Assembly: GCF_910592395.1 (NCBI RefSeq)
Contig: NC_088326.1
Location: 1,183,001-1,247,000, forward strand
Reading direction: 5' to 3'
DNA length: 64,000 nt
Source of the DNA: Lineus longissimus
Lineage: Eukaryota > Nemertea > Pilidiophora > Heteronemertea > Lineidae
Both the position numbers and the translations under genes were made by a program. Below are positions 25,384-37,400 of this stretch, piece by piece. The notes below the pieces were generated by a model. The model was given only the letters and a program-made list of their open reading frames with translations, did no database searches and was not told the origin of the DNA. The first letter of the stretch is position 1. Every line of letters starts with the position of its first letter.

Positions 25384-26672
25384 GCGGCAGTTATTTATGC
25401 CTTAGACGATCAGGTTGACGAAATGGACGGCAAAGAGATTTATTAAGAAGCTGGAGTGAGATGTGCATGAAGGCTCTGGCACTCTTCTCCATAGCCAATC
25501 ATCTCGAACTGTCCATTCTGTCATTCACCAAGCCAGGATGGGACATCTTCCTCTTCCTCGGGCGACAGGACGAGGCCGGTCCCCGGCCGGCGCTCCCTCG
25601 GCGTCCTCATTCCTGTGTGCAATAGTTATCTACAATGGAGAAAATAAAACGCTCTCGCTATGGCCGAGACAGTCTGATAGCTGCCTCAACTGCAGAAGAG
25701 ACAAATTCACCACGAAGACATATCTGCCACACCAGCTAAACCAGAGACATAGTCACAACTCCCGGCTCGCTTTGGCCAAGTTGATCATTTACCAATCTTG
25801 ACCACTAGGCGCTGATTTCCTTCCTCTTTAGGCGGACAACATTTCCTAATCTTGACACTAGAGGCGCTGATTTCGTTCCTACGCGCACTTGACGAGTTTG
25901 ACCTACAGGCCGCCTCAGCGCCACTACGCGTGGTCTAATTGATAAGGCTTGACACAGCTTGGTCGAACCTCCATTCCAGTTGATCATAGTGGGAGTCAAA
26001 GGAAAAAACAACACAGATACCACCACAAAGATATATTGACATTAGAACACGTGTCATAATATAAACAATTGAAATATGAGGAGTATCATTAATCATCTTT
26101 AGGGACCTCATAGTTCTAGATACCGAAAGTAATACCATGTGTTTTTTCTAGACCCATGACACTTATCACGCAACCTTATCTTAAGATAAGTGAAACATTT
26201 CTTCGTGTATCATCTGATTTACCTATTAGTTCACATCACTTTTTGGGAAAGCCTGTTCCCCCTTGTGGGTTATTAAAGCAAACAGGTTCAAAAGATCTGA
26301 TGAGTAAAATATCTTAAAGATATTCTTGCAATTGAATATCTTTCGTAGTTTTTTGGCAATAGCAAGTTCGTCGCCGGTGTAGCTGAGGTCTTCCCCAACG
26401 GTTTGATGGTTAAGTAATACTCCTAGCTCCTGTGCAGTCCATTTCGTCGTTCTGATCGGCGTCTTTCCATCGTGGGACCGGGTGACAGGACGAGGCCGGT
26501 CCACTGCCTCAAGAGTGTATGATCAAGTGGGCTTTGACGTCATCACACAACCCTTTCTTCTATCCCAAATGCTCGCCAGGTGACAACACTCCCGAGGCAG
26601 GCCATTCGCCATCCTATTTGATGAATGCAGTAAATGAACAAAAATCTTTACGATTATCGCAGCTTTTGCATT
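25384..26672. other. Non-coding stretch with small direct repeats
   Basis: No gene recognised. TTGAC(C)ACTAG(A)GGCGCTGATTTC occurs twice (about 25797 and 25853), and the 19-bp phrase GACAGGACGAGGCCGGTCC occurs near 25564 and 26485, about 920 bp apart. The right part is presumably the 3' untranslated region of the minus-strand DHHC gene. Confidence 0.45.
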
Positions 26673-27851
26673 TCAATGCTCAATGTACCAAACTTTGATG
26701 TTTGGGTACTCAAATCCATTTCCATGTGGTTTGTAGAAAAAATGCAGAGGTAATATGAAGTTAAGAATCCAATAGTCCCCAAAAGCCGACTTAAAGTTTT
26801 CATACTGCGTTCTTGAGTTTGTGAGATGTATGTTTTTTTCGTGCTCAAAAGTAGTGATACCTCGTCTTACGATTTTGATGTGATCTTGGAAAAAGTACAA
26901 ACTAATGGGACAGAACCAAACTAGAGAATAAACAAGGGCGAAAACTATTAGGTAATACAGTCCGGTGTATCCTAGCAACCAACGAAAACATGTGACCGGA
27001 AATATGAGATCCCACCATGACGTCATGGGTATGACATCAATGTAGAGTAACGCTGCAGCGTGCATTGTTGAGTAAACTGTTGCAAGACAACTCCACAATG
27101 AAAAGACAATGAAGTGGCGTTGGTTGTGAAGAGCGATGCAGGTTCCCGAAAAGTAGCAATGGTGATCTCTCTTCAGGGAGCATTTGTCGCAGACAGGACA
27201 GTGCGCAACGCGAGGAGGTCTCTCAATTTTGCATTTGTCACATGGTCTCCAAGACCAATACGCATATTTTCTGGGATTCTTCGACCCTGTTCCCATGGAG
27301 ACAGTTTCTTTCTTTTTGTTTGCAAAGAGATGCGAAATGTGGCGCTTCACGGCGCCCCGGTTTACGGAGTCAGATTTTCTATCCACCGTGTCGTCTGCTC
27401 CTGATCCATTTTGGTTCCTTTGATCTTTGGCGCCAAATTTCATGCCACGTGCAGTCATCTTTTCCATGATTTCATCTTCTGACACATTGAATTTTAAATG
27501 CTTACATTTCTCGGCAGTTTCCCAGGTGAAATCTGACGTCACAAAACGAAGACAAAACCAGTTGATCATCATTTCAATGAATGCGACGTAGGCAAAAACC
27601 TGATGGCAGAAGATGAAACTTCTACTCCAACCCTCGTAAATAATGAACAAACTTTGATGCGTTCCTATCAAGAAGCACCCGGTGACAGTCACAAGGTACC
27701 AGAGTGGGGCCAGTCGCACAAGGAACGCCTGCGCATTCGTCTCCGCTTGTCCCGACGTTTTGTGCGCCTCCCATTTTTCCATCAACGTCAAGGGTTTTGC
27801 GCCCTTTTTCGGCATTGTCGAAGTCATGCGCATTTGGTGTTTTTGAACCAT
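26673..27851 (-). CDS. DHHC-type palmitoyltransferase, ZDHHC22/24-like (copy A)
   Basis: The coding region is one uninterrupted exon of 392 codons. Family enzymes S-acylate cysteines of membrane proteins, usually at the Golgi, ER or plasma membrane. Hydrophobic segments lie at about 45-65, 80-105, 243-272 and 285-320, the four-pass layout expected, with the cysteine-rich domain at about 203-247 between the second and third. That domain has CDKCKIERPPRVAHC, then CDKC and KRDHHCYFSGTC; DHHC (residues 229-232) holds the catalytic cysteine. The usual W-x-x-N after DHHC is replaced by FSGT, as in the ZDHHC22/24 branch. A charged loop at about 115-198 precedes the zinc domain. The acceptor TTTAATTTCAG just upstream (about 27921) indicates a 5' untranslated intron. 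It shares KRDHHCY and NQRxF with the divergent neighbour, so the pair is a likely duplication. Confidence 0.92.
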   Translation of the reverse strand: MVQKHQMRMTSTMPKKGAKPLTLMEKWEAHKTSGQAETNAQAFLVRLAPLWYLVTVTGCFLIGTHQSLFIIYEGWSRSFIFCHQVFAYVAFIEMMINWFCLRFVTSDFTWETAEKCKHLKFNVSEDEIMEKMTARGMKFGAKDQRNQNGSGADDTVDRKSDSVNRGAVKRHISHLFANKKKETVSMGTGSKNPRKYAYWSWRPCDKCKIERPPRVAHCPVCDKCSLKRDHHCYFSGTCIALHNQRHFIVFSLWSCLATVYSTMHAAALLYIDVIPMTSWWDLIFPVTCFRWLLGYTGLYYLIVFALVYSLVWFCPISLYFFQDHIKIVRRGITTFEHEKNIHLTNSRTQYENFKSAFGDYWILNFILPLHFFYKPHGNGFEYPNIKVWYIEH

Positions 27852-29279
27852 CTTCGGTATGCGATCGTCATAGGTGTCCCAACAGACTGACAGATTACCT
27901 CGAAAGATCTCCCTTAAGATCTGAAATTAAAGGAATGATGATAAGTCACAAGCCGAATTCCATCGCTTGGATATGAATGATCGGGTGAGTTCGCATCGAG
28001 ACCTCTCTCAGACCACCTGGACGCGACGGGGCAGTGCCGAATTTACAGTATACGCTGACTGCGTGATAGCTCCCTTCGTGATTTATTCAAAAGCTTATCA
28101 TGATTAATGCATCTTATCACTATTGCCTCTGTCTTTATTAGAGAAACTGGACGATCGATGACAAGGTATCGATTTCTATCTACAGCAAGTAATGACTGAC
28201 TAAAGCGTCATTCTGCTTATCTCCACACTGAACTTCCAGCGGTATTACCTCGGTTACCGAGATGCGCCCGGCCAGCAGTTCAGCTTGCAGATTCTGGGGG
28301 AACTGAAAATTATCATATTTCACTTACCTTTTAAATTTCCCGTCTGTATCTTTTGATTTATCTAATTCCTCGTATAGCATACCCTCAACGCGTCCTAGCG
28401 GGTTTAGGTCCTGCAAAATTTCATGTCGGTCTGATCCGTCCCTTTCCCGCACTAAACCTTTACAAATTGTACGTTGTCGGCACTTGATATGTTTACTGGT
28501 ATGTATAGACGCTATTTTCACAAAAAGGAAAAACATAAGATTATGTAATACCACTGCATTCAATGCTTGTTTTACCTGTTGTTGACACAAGTTCTCCCGA
28601 CTTGCCCGAGCAGACGACAAAGCAATTAGGAAAAGTACGGTGGCTCATTTCTCTCAGATAATTGATAATTCGTTGGATATGGCAGCGACGTTGGGCCAAC
28701 ATTCCCGGCCTCCGTACAAATATGGTGCGGTGTCGCCATGGTAACAAACATAGTTGTTTACCACGCCAATCATAGATGGCAGCAGGTGTTAGCAGAGCAA
28801 GCATGTCCAAGAAAAATACTTTGTAAAAACTTTCTCGAAGAATCAATTTCACAAAATATCTATTCGCAACTCAGGTAGGATTGTTTGCATGTAATTCCCA
28901 AAGCTGTCTTTTGCGTTTTTTACATCTAACATACATGCAGAATTACATTTCTCTTATGAGAATCCATTGTTGTATTTTTTTGTCATGCAATACAATGTAT
29001 AGTATGCTTCTACAATATACATTGGTTGTGTTCAATAACCATTCGTGATTAGCATCAATTATCAACTGTGCTGGTTAGTCTCCACGTACAGGTGTATGTT
29101 CATTAGAGATAGATTGTTTGCGAATGTCGGTAGGCCAAGAGTGCTGAAGGCTTTTAGTCTTGCAAGTTACATGAATTTTGCTTTTCTACAAGTTCAAACA
29201 ACAATTTTTCCCTTGAGCAAGACACTTGACTTTAATTTTTGCTCCATTTTCAGACGCTAGATGACAAAACTTTCATCCA
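27852..29279. promoter_or_regulatory. Shared 5' region of the divergent DHHC gene pair
   Basis: This 1.4-kb interval lies between two start codons pointing apart. Splice-like signals suggest untranslated exons: for the plus gene a donor CTCAG|GTAGGA at 28874/28875 and the acceptor CCATTTTCAG before 29254; for the minus gene a donor AAAAG|GTAAGTG near 28329 and the acceptor ending near 27922. Start sites then fall around 28.6-28.9 kb, which would be a common promoter. No core promoter motif was recognised. Confidence 0.4.
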
Positions 29280-30431
29280 ATGGGAGATTCTGTTGAGAGA
29301 AGGAGGTTGGATGAGGAGTGGGAGAAAAAGTCACTTGTGGAAAAATGGAGCGACACCTATCGTGGCAGACGGCAATCAAAACGCACCGCTCAAAGGTCAT
29401 ACTATGCCTGCTCTTTCTTGGGCTGGTACGGAATTCTAACGGAATTATATACGACATTGAAGTACCTTATCCCATTTGATTATGCAGGTTACTCAGATTG
29501 CACCATCTATTTGAGGAATATCTTAGCGTGTTTTATTTTCGTGAATTGCATTGCTAATTGGATATGTTTGCAACTCTATAACACGTTTCATGAAAAAACT
29601 GCAGATCGGCCAAAACGTGAGGAAAAACCCAACATGATTTATGCAACAATTCAAGATAAGTTGAACTGTTTGCAATACCAGAATGGTCATAAAAGTCATA
29701 TGAACGGGTTCGGAAATTCAAAAACTAAGAATGGTTATGGAAAATCTAAAAGTGCTCTGGAAATTGGTGTTGGTGGTCAATCTGATGAGATGAGTAAGCC
29801 ACATCCGTCTATAGACTGGCGTTATTGTGACATATGTGAGATGCCGCAACCCCCACGCTGCCACCATTGTAATTTGTGTGAAAAATGCGTCCTCAAACGT
29901 GACCACCATTGTTACATCGCTGGACGCTGCGTCGGATACTACAACCAACGCTATTTTGTCATGCTAGTCTTCTTTGCTAGCGTTGTTTGTATACAAACGC
30001 TAACATCGACTCATCGCTACCTCCAAGTTCATTTCACCGCAAAAAACTACTGGGATTACTTCCTACCCATTACATTCGTCAACTGGTGGAATGGAGAAAT
30101 CCAGGGACATATTTTCATAATGATTTCACATTTCTACGTTTTTTCTTGGTCAGGATTCATGTGTATTGGTTTCTTTATCGGGCAAATCTATTTCATTTTT
30201 CTTGGAAAGACAATGTTTGAGGCGCAAAAATTGGACGATTTAGTCTGCACTGCGCCTGTTTCGAAAAAATTTCGATCTGTTTTTGGACATTTTTGGTTGT
30301 TGAATTTCATCTTTCCTGCCCAGTTGGTTTATAAGCAAGAATCGGACGGGATGACGTGGAATGATTTGAAGCTAGTCCCCAAGAATAAAAAGCCAGGGAA
30401 ACATGTCAAAAGTTATAGGGACAGGGTGTGA
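29280..30431 (+). CDS. DHHC-type palmitoyltransferase, ZDHHC22/24-like (copy B)
   Basis: A single coding exon of 383 codons. Four hydrophobic stretches (about 42-65, 76-100, 225-245, 275-308) surround a cysteine-rich domain at 182-226: CDICEMPQPPRCHHC, then CEKC and KRDHHCYIAGRC, with the catalytic DHHC at 208-211. Family members transfer palmitate to cysteines on the cytosolic face of membranes. It resembles the minus-strand neighbour in length, the absence of coding introns, KRDHHCY, NQRYF and the C-terminal FGHFWLLNFIFP (FGDYWILNFILP in copy A), yet the two differ over most of the chain, so the duplication is old. The N-terminal 40 residues are highly charged and the 105-178 loop is Asn/Lys/Gly-rich. 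Several ATGs occur upstream out of frame; this one gives the longest frame and matches copy A in layout. An AATAAA at 30907-30912 fits its 3' end. Confidence 0.92.
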   Translation: MGDSVERRRLDEEWEKKSLVEKWSDTYRGRRQSKRTAQRSYYACSFLGWYGILTELYTTLKYLIPFDYAGYSDCTIYLRNILACFIFVNCIANWICLQLYNTFHEKTADRPKREEKPNMIYATIQDKLNCLQYQNGHKSHMNGFGNSKTKNGYGKSKSALEIGVGGQSDEMSKPHPSIDWRYCDICEMPQPPRCHHCNLCEKCVLKRDHHCYIAGRCVGYYNQRYFVMLVFFASVVCIQTLTSTHRYLQVHFTAKNYWDYFLPITFVNWWNGEIQGHIFIMISHFYVFSWSGFMCIGFFIGQIYFIFLGKTMFEAQKLDDLVCTAPVSKKFRSVFGHFWLLNFIFPAQLVYKQESDGMTWNDLKLVPKNKKPGKHVKSYRDRV

Positions 30432-30906
30432 ATGATGTGCTAAAGTGGTTATTGGTATTTCAGTTGCCTCCTAGTTCTGGAGACCGTCAGTGTCCTTGGA
30501 CTCGAGTCAGATGCTGTCCTAGCTTAGGGGTCTGAAATCAGGGCCTACTGTATCAACACCAGGTGATCAAAAAACAGTTGGCTGCCGGTCAGTCTCTCCA
30601 TAATTGTCAGTTTAGCAATTCTAACAAAAATTACACTTTGTATAAAATATGGCATTTGTGATTTTAGAGAGGATGGACACCTGTCTCTAATCTTACGTAA
30701 TATCAATTATGCCATGCTGGATCTGCATGGCCTGTGTGTAAGCAAGCCAGCACCATACATGAATTCTAGTTAATATGGTATGATACCAGCATTGCCCCTT
30801 CCAGAGAATATGCAATATTCACCCGTCTCTAATGCTATTGCATCCATTCCACTTCAGAACAACCATTTCCACTTAGCACAATCGAATTCACCAGCGCCAC
30901 TTTCAA

Positions 30907-30912
30907 AATAAA
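30907..30912 (+). terminator. Likely polyadenylation signal of DHHC copy B
   Basis: First AATAAA after the stop codon at 30429-30431, about 480 bp downstream. Confidence 0.5.
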
Positions 30913-33900
30913 AGATTTATTCCATTTACACATTAGAAAGAATTGATTTATGATGTTTCTGGGTATGTTGTTCTTGCATGTTGTATAATACATGCTGTCT
31001 TACATGTCTTCCTGTGGTTTAGTCAAATCTAAATGCGTATTCTTTCCCATGGCTGGTCTTTTCAGCTTCGGTAGTCAGTATCTGGGATTAAATATCAAGT
31101 TGAGAACATCATATGTCTACTTTTCACCAATCTCAGTATTTCATTTCTTAGTACTAAGTTAATGTTAAGGTTATAGGTAAATTAAATCGATCTTTTTGAG
31201 CACACCTTGCATTTTCTTCTTATATTCTACAAACATGGGAGAAATGATAGGCGGACCCCACCGCCCAGCACACAGAGACGACCCTTTTAGAGATGAAGTC
31301 CTTGCAGCTGTCATGACTTTGCAAATCATGTCTCATGGAAAAGTACATAAGGCGATATGACAAATGAGGGATGACATACCACACAAGCAGAAATGTTCTT
31401 TCTTTCAACTTTTATTGTACAAAATATGGTCTTACATGTGCTAATATTGCATGAAGCTGCACTTGTCTTTTTCCTTCAATACCCGCAGTCTTTCTACTTT
31501 TAAATAACAAGAAAATTATATAGACTTGGGACACATACGAACATCCATACATGGGTCATCTAACCTAGACTTGTAATTTGAATGGCTGATATCGTGGGCC
31601 TCCCTAACCATTGTTAAAACTCCAAAGAAAGGTCCAGATCTCAACAAAAACAGCCATGAATTTTTCACCATTAATCAACCTCCTTGACAACTCTGTCACG
31701 TACAATAAACTCCTTGAAGTCTTTCTGCTATAAATGTGTCCAGATGTCATTGATTTCAACTGAACTCAAGAACGGACCTCCAAGTTGTGAAATCAGGGGG
31801 GGGGGGGGCAGTAATAAAAAGCCATCTCATTCACAGGACACTTGCAAACAACTCTGCCATCAGTTTGACTTCAGAACTTTTCCTCTGTACAGGAAAACAA
31901 CTGGAATCCAATCCTGGGATACAACTCTTAATGAGGAATACCAATGAGGCACACTTTATGAAAGTGTCTCAACACAACAGAACAAGGAATGAAGACAAGG
32001 ACACAAGATTTAGAGTAGAAAGACGTTTAACTTGACGTACTATGTTTGTACATAAATTTACATAGAACTTGGCAGTACTTTACATACAGGGGTGCCAAAG
32101 ACACCAAATATAAAACCAAACACGCTTAAGTATCTCGTTCAGGTTCAGTAGGGTGCAAAATCCACTACTTGCTGCTGTAAAATCAGCCAGGTGCCACTAT
32201 GACTTTCCAGAATGATTCAAACATTTCATTACTAAGTGACAGCTGCCCTCTTGGGTGTCATTACAGCTCCTGATCGATTTTACAGCATACATGTGTCAAT
32301 CTGCTGACTACAACAAGGAAGCCAGGAAAAATCTCCCTCTCCCTCAGACTTTGAAAGTTCAGGAAGCCATCTCTACAACCTCTGCTTATATTTCAGAGCT
32401 CTCTCTTGAGATAGCCCAGTTACATCATTTGACATAAATTTCATCACCCCAACATTGGGACTGTAGTCAATGACCAAATGCCCCCAAAATGTGAATGACA
32501 AATGACATGTTATTTACAATCTGAAATCATGAAATGTACAGTTTATGATTTTGAAAATGTTCGTAAGTATGACCAACTATCAACAACGCATTATTTTTAT
32601 GAAATTTTGGGATGAAAGTCTGAAAATACTTTTATTAGACAGAGCTACAAGTACACATTTGTTCGAAAATGTCCTATCAACCAACTCAAAAACACAGAAA
32701 CATCAGTAAAATCTAGAAATACCACAGAATACATGTCATTTTATTGTACAATGTAATATAAATATGATCTTTTTTCGATAATAGATACAACATTTGCTGA
32801 AAGTTTGGGACAAAACATTATTTTTTCTGAAAATGAAATATTTTAAAAAGATTTTTCAATATTCTGTTATTACGATAAACGTTTTAACCCCATTACGACA
32901 ACCCACAGAAAGTGACCGTTTTAATGAGTCGACAACAACAAAAATTTGAATAATGACGTCTGGTGAGCTCAACCTTATTTTTCGTCTTTCCCCCAATATT
33001 TGAGTTGAACAAATTCTCCAAAATTGGTAACACTGAATATGAATTTTAATCAAATACAATTTAAACCATCACAATATTTTAAAAGTTGAACAACATCATC
33101 TGTACTGATGATGTCAAAATGTTACCTTCCAACACTTTCTAAACAAGTATGTCTGTGAGAAATAACTGATTTCTTCCAATAACACCATATGAAATATTGA
33201 TAATCTTTCTGGCAGTGACATGAGGGCTGCAAAATTACACAACAGGTGATTGTCACTTGGCCTTCAATGCGACTAGCCCAAGTTTTCTCCTCTTAGCGTA
33301 ATGCACTTTTGACAAAAACAGAACGTGACCTCCACTTATTATTTGTCACATCCTGCACAAATAAAAGACAATAGCTCATGAACTGAGACCACACAACTAA
33401 GTTGAATAGAAATCAATGCATGCAGCGTTTTCATAATAATTAAAATATCTGCAGGAAAAGGGAAAAATTTAACAATTACAGAAATGAGATGGAGATATTT
33501 AAAACAAAAACTGAGTGACAAGTTCTTGATGATAATGTGGGTCTCTGAATCGACCCCTCGACTCCATCAGCGACAAGTCAGCTATTTCAAGAGATTCAAA
33601 TTGATTTCACAGCTCTATCCCACAACAGAACAATCACCATCCGTAAGCTCAAGGACAAATTTCTAAAGTATGAGAATAGAGACTTCATTTTTCATATCAT
33701 TTTCTTATTATTGCACAGAATCTCCAACACACAGAGAAGAATGGTCAGTCAAAAAATCAATGACTAAAAAATCGACATATAAAACAATAGGTAATGAACA
33801 AACAGTGCAGTTGTGCGAGGCCTCTACGTATATGGTTTTCTTAAGTCCTCGTCTACGCATAATTTAGAAGACAGCAGAACCCATGTTGTCGTCCCACCCT

Positions 33901-34437
33901 TCCCCAATGTGACAACACTCCCGAGACACCCTGGGTACATGTGCCTGTCCCCATTTTCTAGGGGAAAAGGAATATCTAGCTCGAGGCTTAGTCCTCAACA
34001 GATAAGTACTGATCTTTACAATTGCGCTTCACAGACACGGAGATAGGTGTCTTCTCATTTCAACAATTCTCTTTCAGGAATCCAAAGATGAAATGGTAAT
34101 AACACCTACCTAATGTACCCATGTGAGGGCAATTTAAACACGACGACACTGGTCAGCGTGGGCACACCTCAAATTATCCTGAAATGTGTGACTCATCATG
34201 GAAAACCACCAGCAACAGGAACCGTGTAAGCAAAGACAAATCCAAACTGGAAATGCACATTATAACTCAGCACGTTCCTCGACTTGCAAGAATCTGAGAA
34301 TTCTCTGCGTGCAACATTGGGTCTGTGAGTCAAAACCAGTAGCAATGTCTGTCCAATTTCACCAGTCTCATTATATGAATGAAGTCCCATTTTCAACAGG
34401 ATTCAATAAGTCTTTGGCAGTATCATTACAAGATGAT
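30913..34437. other. AT-rich tail-to-tail region, probably RAD21 3' untranslated sequence in part
   Basis: No coding exon recognised on either strand. A run of 14 G starts at 31796. Several TTTATT and TTTATA phrases give possible minus-strand polyadenylation signals, so the RAD21 transcript may extend well into this interval. The end of the transcript cannot be placed. Confidence 0.4.
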
Positions 34438-37400
34438 TTACTCGATCATCGAGTCGAACTGTGGCCCTCGTGATAAGATGAGATCACCGAAAGGCTCCGT
34501 CTGCTTGATTTCGAGTGCTTCTTGCTTTTTCAAAACCAGCATCGTGTAGAATTTCGACGCTGCCTGTTTTCGGTGATTCGTACGCGTGAACTCCTTGAAT
34601 CCTATCGAGTGACTCGATCGCTTTTTCATAATATTATGTAAAGTCCGGAGAATAATTTGTGATCGTTTCGACAATCGTTTTTCCTCGTATTCCTCTGTCA
34701 TTGTGAGTGCGTCTCTTTCCTCGGTTGTCTGAAATTGGGAAATCAGAAAATTGAGGAAAAAATATCCCACTTGTACATACTGCAGTCTTAGTTTATTCCG
34801 TTATCGAAATAGCCTTTGTCCTGCATTAAATGCTGGGGCCCACTTGACGTCAGGTTGGAAAACTTTAGAGCCTCATAATGGATTCATCAACAAGTTGAGT
34901 TCAGGATGTGAACAGCAAGTTTTTAATCATTGGCTCAAGGACAAGTTGATTTACTCATATCTTACATACTTCAGTTGTGGCTTTGATAAATTTGGGCAAA
35001 CAGCGACAAACTCAGCAATCAAGTTTCTGCCCATCATGAAACCCGCCGATGGCCAATCAAACTCACCAATTCCTCCATATTCAATCCCTGCTCCGCCGCG
35101 ACATCTGCCTGGAAATCCGTCGTGAAAATATCGTCATTTACAATTTCATCCTCGTCGTCTTTTTCCAGTTCTCGTACATCTTGTTCTTGCACTCGACGTG
35201 GCGACATAATCGCCGCACGTGGCGACATAATCGCAGCACGAGGCGACATGATTGGTTCCTCGGGTTGTTGGATATCAGGAGGCATGTCGTTGATTGTTTG
35301 CTGCAGCTCTGATTGGTCGGGCAGTTCGGGCATCGGTGGTTCGAATTCGGGTATTGAAATATCTGGCTGTTGGAACTGGAAGGAGGAAGACAAAGTTCAT
35401 GTTTACAATTCGTCAAGGTTTGTAACTTGATTGATTCACAAGGTGTTGCTGCAACAGGGACAAACAAATCAACAGTTTGAAGTCCTCTGGCTGGATGTAA
35501 TCTTTATGAGATACCAAGCCTGTCATCCTGGCACTGGAACCGACTTGGGTATGAAATATTTCAAGTATATCTGAAACTAAACACTTACGCTGACTTGCGG
35601 CACTGGTTCAGGCATCGATGGCGTCATCTGCTGCGCCCGCATGGCCTCCTCCTGCGCCTGAATGGCTGCTTCAGCAGCTGCAGCGTTCGCCCCCCGTATC
35701 TGTGCCTCCGCAGCAGCGAGTGCGATCGCCTGGGCTTCAGCTTGCTTCTGGGCGCGTGACCGCCTCGTCTTTGGTGGAGGACGATCCTCGGAGTTTGAGA
35801 TGTCGCGGATGAGATGATGCTCATCTGGGTCGTCGTCGATTCGGAAGTTTTCTGGCGCTTCTAATTCGAGGCGATCATCATCTGGCTCCTCATCCTCTGT
35901 AACTGGTTTTGTGGTTAGATTTTTCAAGAATACCTATTGAAGAAGAAAGTGATTTCACAAGTCGGTCTAGGAGCCATCAAAACGGCAACTGCAATAAGGG
36001 GACAAAATCAATGCAGAGGATACTGACAATGCACTCCTCAGTTAAGAATACTCATTACGCACCTGAGGCAAACCTCTTGAGGGAAGATTCCTTCCGGGCA
36101 GAGCAAACAATTTCTCGACACCACCCGTTTCCTTCCAGTGCATTAACTTCTTGGTAGGTGGCGCCAGGTCAAGAGTTGTGACGATATCGCCTGTGTCTGA
36201 GAGTTGTAACTTCATCGACTCGCTTGGGATGCCCTTGGCGTCGTCTACGATGAGTTTACGCTTTCTCTTCGTACGTCTTTCTCCAGTGGCTGTGAAGATA
36301 ATTTGTGATGTGATAAAGCAGGTTTAAGTGGAAGTGTATGAGCTTGGAAAAATGCTACTGCTTCGAAATATCTTTATTCTCAGAACTGGACCAGCAGGAC
36401 TGAAATATCACTCTCTAGCTACAGAACACTTTTGGATACAGTTAGACATGTAAACATTAAGTAATTAACAAATCACATATGTCGGCTAAAGATCTGACTA
36501 ATTATGAGACTGAGGACTCAAAACTAGCAAAAGGTAAATCAGCCATTTCTTGTATCCTAGTTAATAGTGCAATGATACCACAGGGTATATTGGCTGGGCA
36601 CCAGGAAAACTTCCCACATCACAAATCCCACTATTCCTTTTACCTAAGCTGGTGATATCGAGTGGTTCCAAAGCAAACGCCTCCTCCTCATTGTGTACTA
36701 GTGTGGTCTGGTCAATCGCTGGTGGTGGTGGTGGAGGGACGATGGGTGGGGGCATCTCTGGCGGGCCAACAGCAGACATTCCCGGTATCTCTGCAGGTGG
36801 CTGCGTGGGAATTGGTTCAGGTTCTTCAACTGAAAGGAAGCAACAATGGAGGCATCATGGAGCAAGCTGAAAGCAATTTTAGCATTCGAGAGATCAAAAT
36901 TAAAGACATCTTATACAAAAAACAAATTTCTCTGTCCCTTAGCACCCTTCCCGCCCAAAATCATGACATGTTCACATCACTTACCTTGAGGCGGTTCTCT
37001 TGGTTCCTCCACCATGCTGACAGCAGGGTCTGGCATGGACACCTCAGCCAACGGGGCAGGGGGCTCTTCAAACAGACCAGCACTCTCCATGAAGTCCTCA
37101 CCAGCTGCAAGTGAAAATGAAACACTGATGGAACGAAGGCCTCTGAGATTTCTTAAAACGTTTAAGCTAAGACGAAACATGAGGCTGATTGTCATCATTC
37201 TTGATAAGCCTGAAAGGACATTTTGGGGGAGAAGATCTTGTGATAACTGCAGGACGAACTCTCAGGACGGTCTCTGATACTGACAACCTGGAGACTATCA
37301 ATGCTTTCTCTCCAATACTCACTGAAAAGATCGTGATCCATGCCTCCGCCAAAATTGTCGTCATCGCTGCTGTCATCGTCATGGCAACCAGCCGGCGAAT

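Noticed and set aside
35122-35430. Plus-strand frames opposite RAD21 exons (also 35618-35812 and 36652-37277)
   Set aside because: These are antisense shadows; the minus-strand frames match RAD21 and have splice sites.
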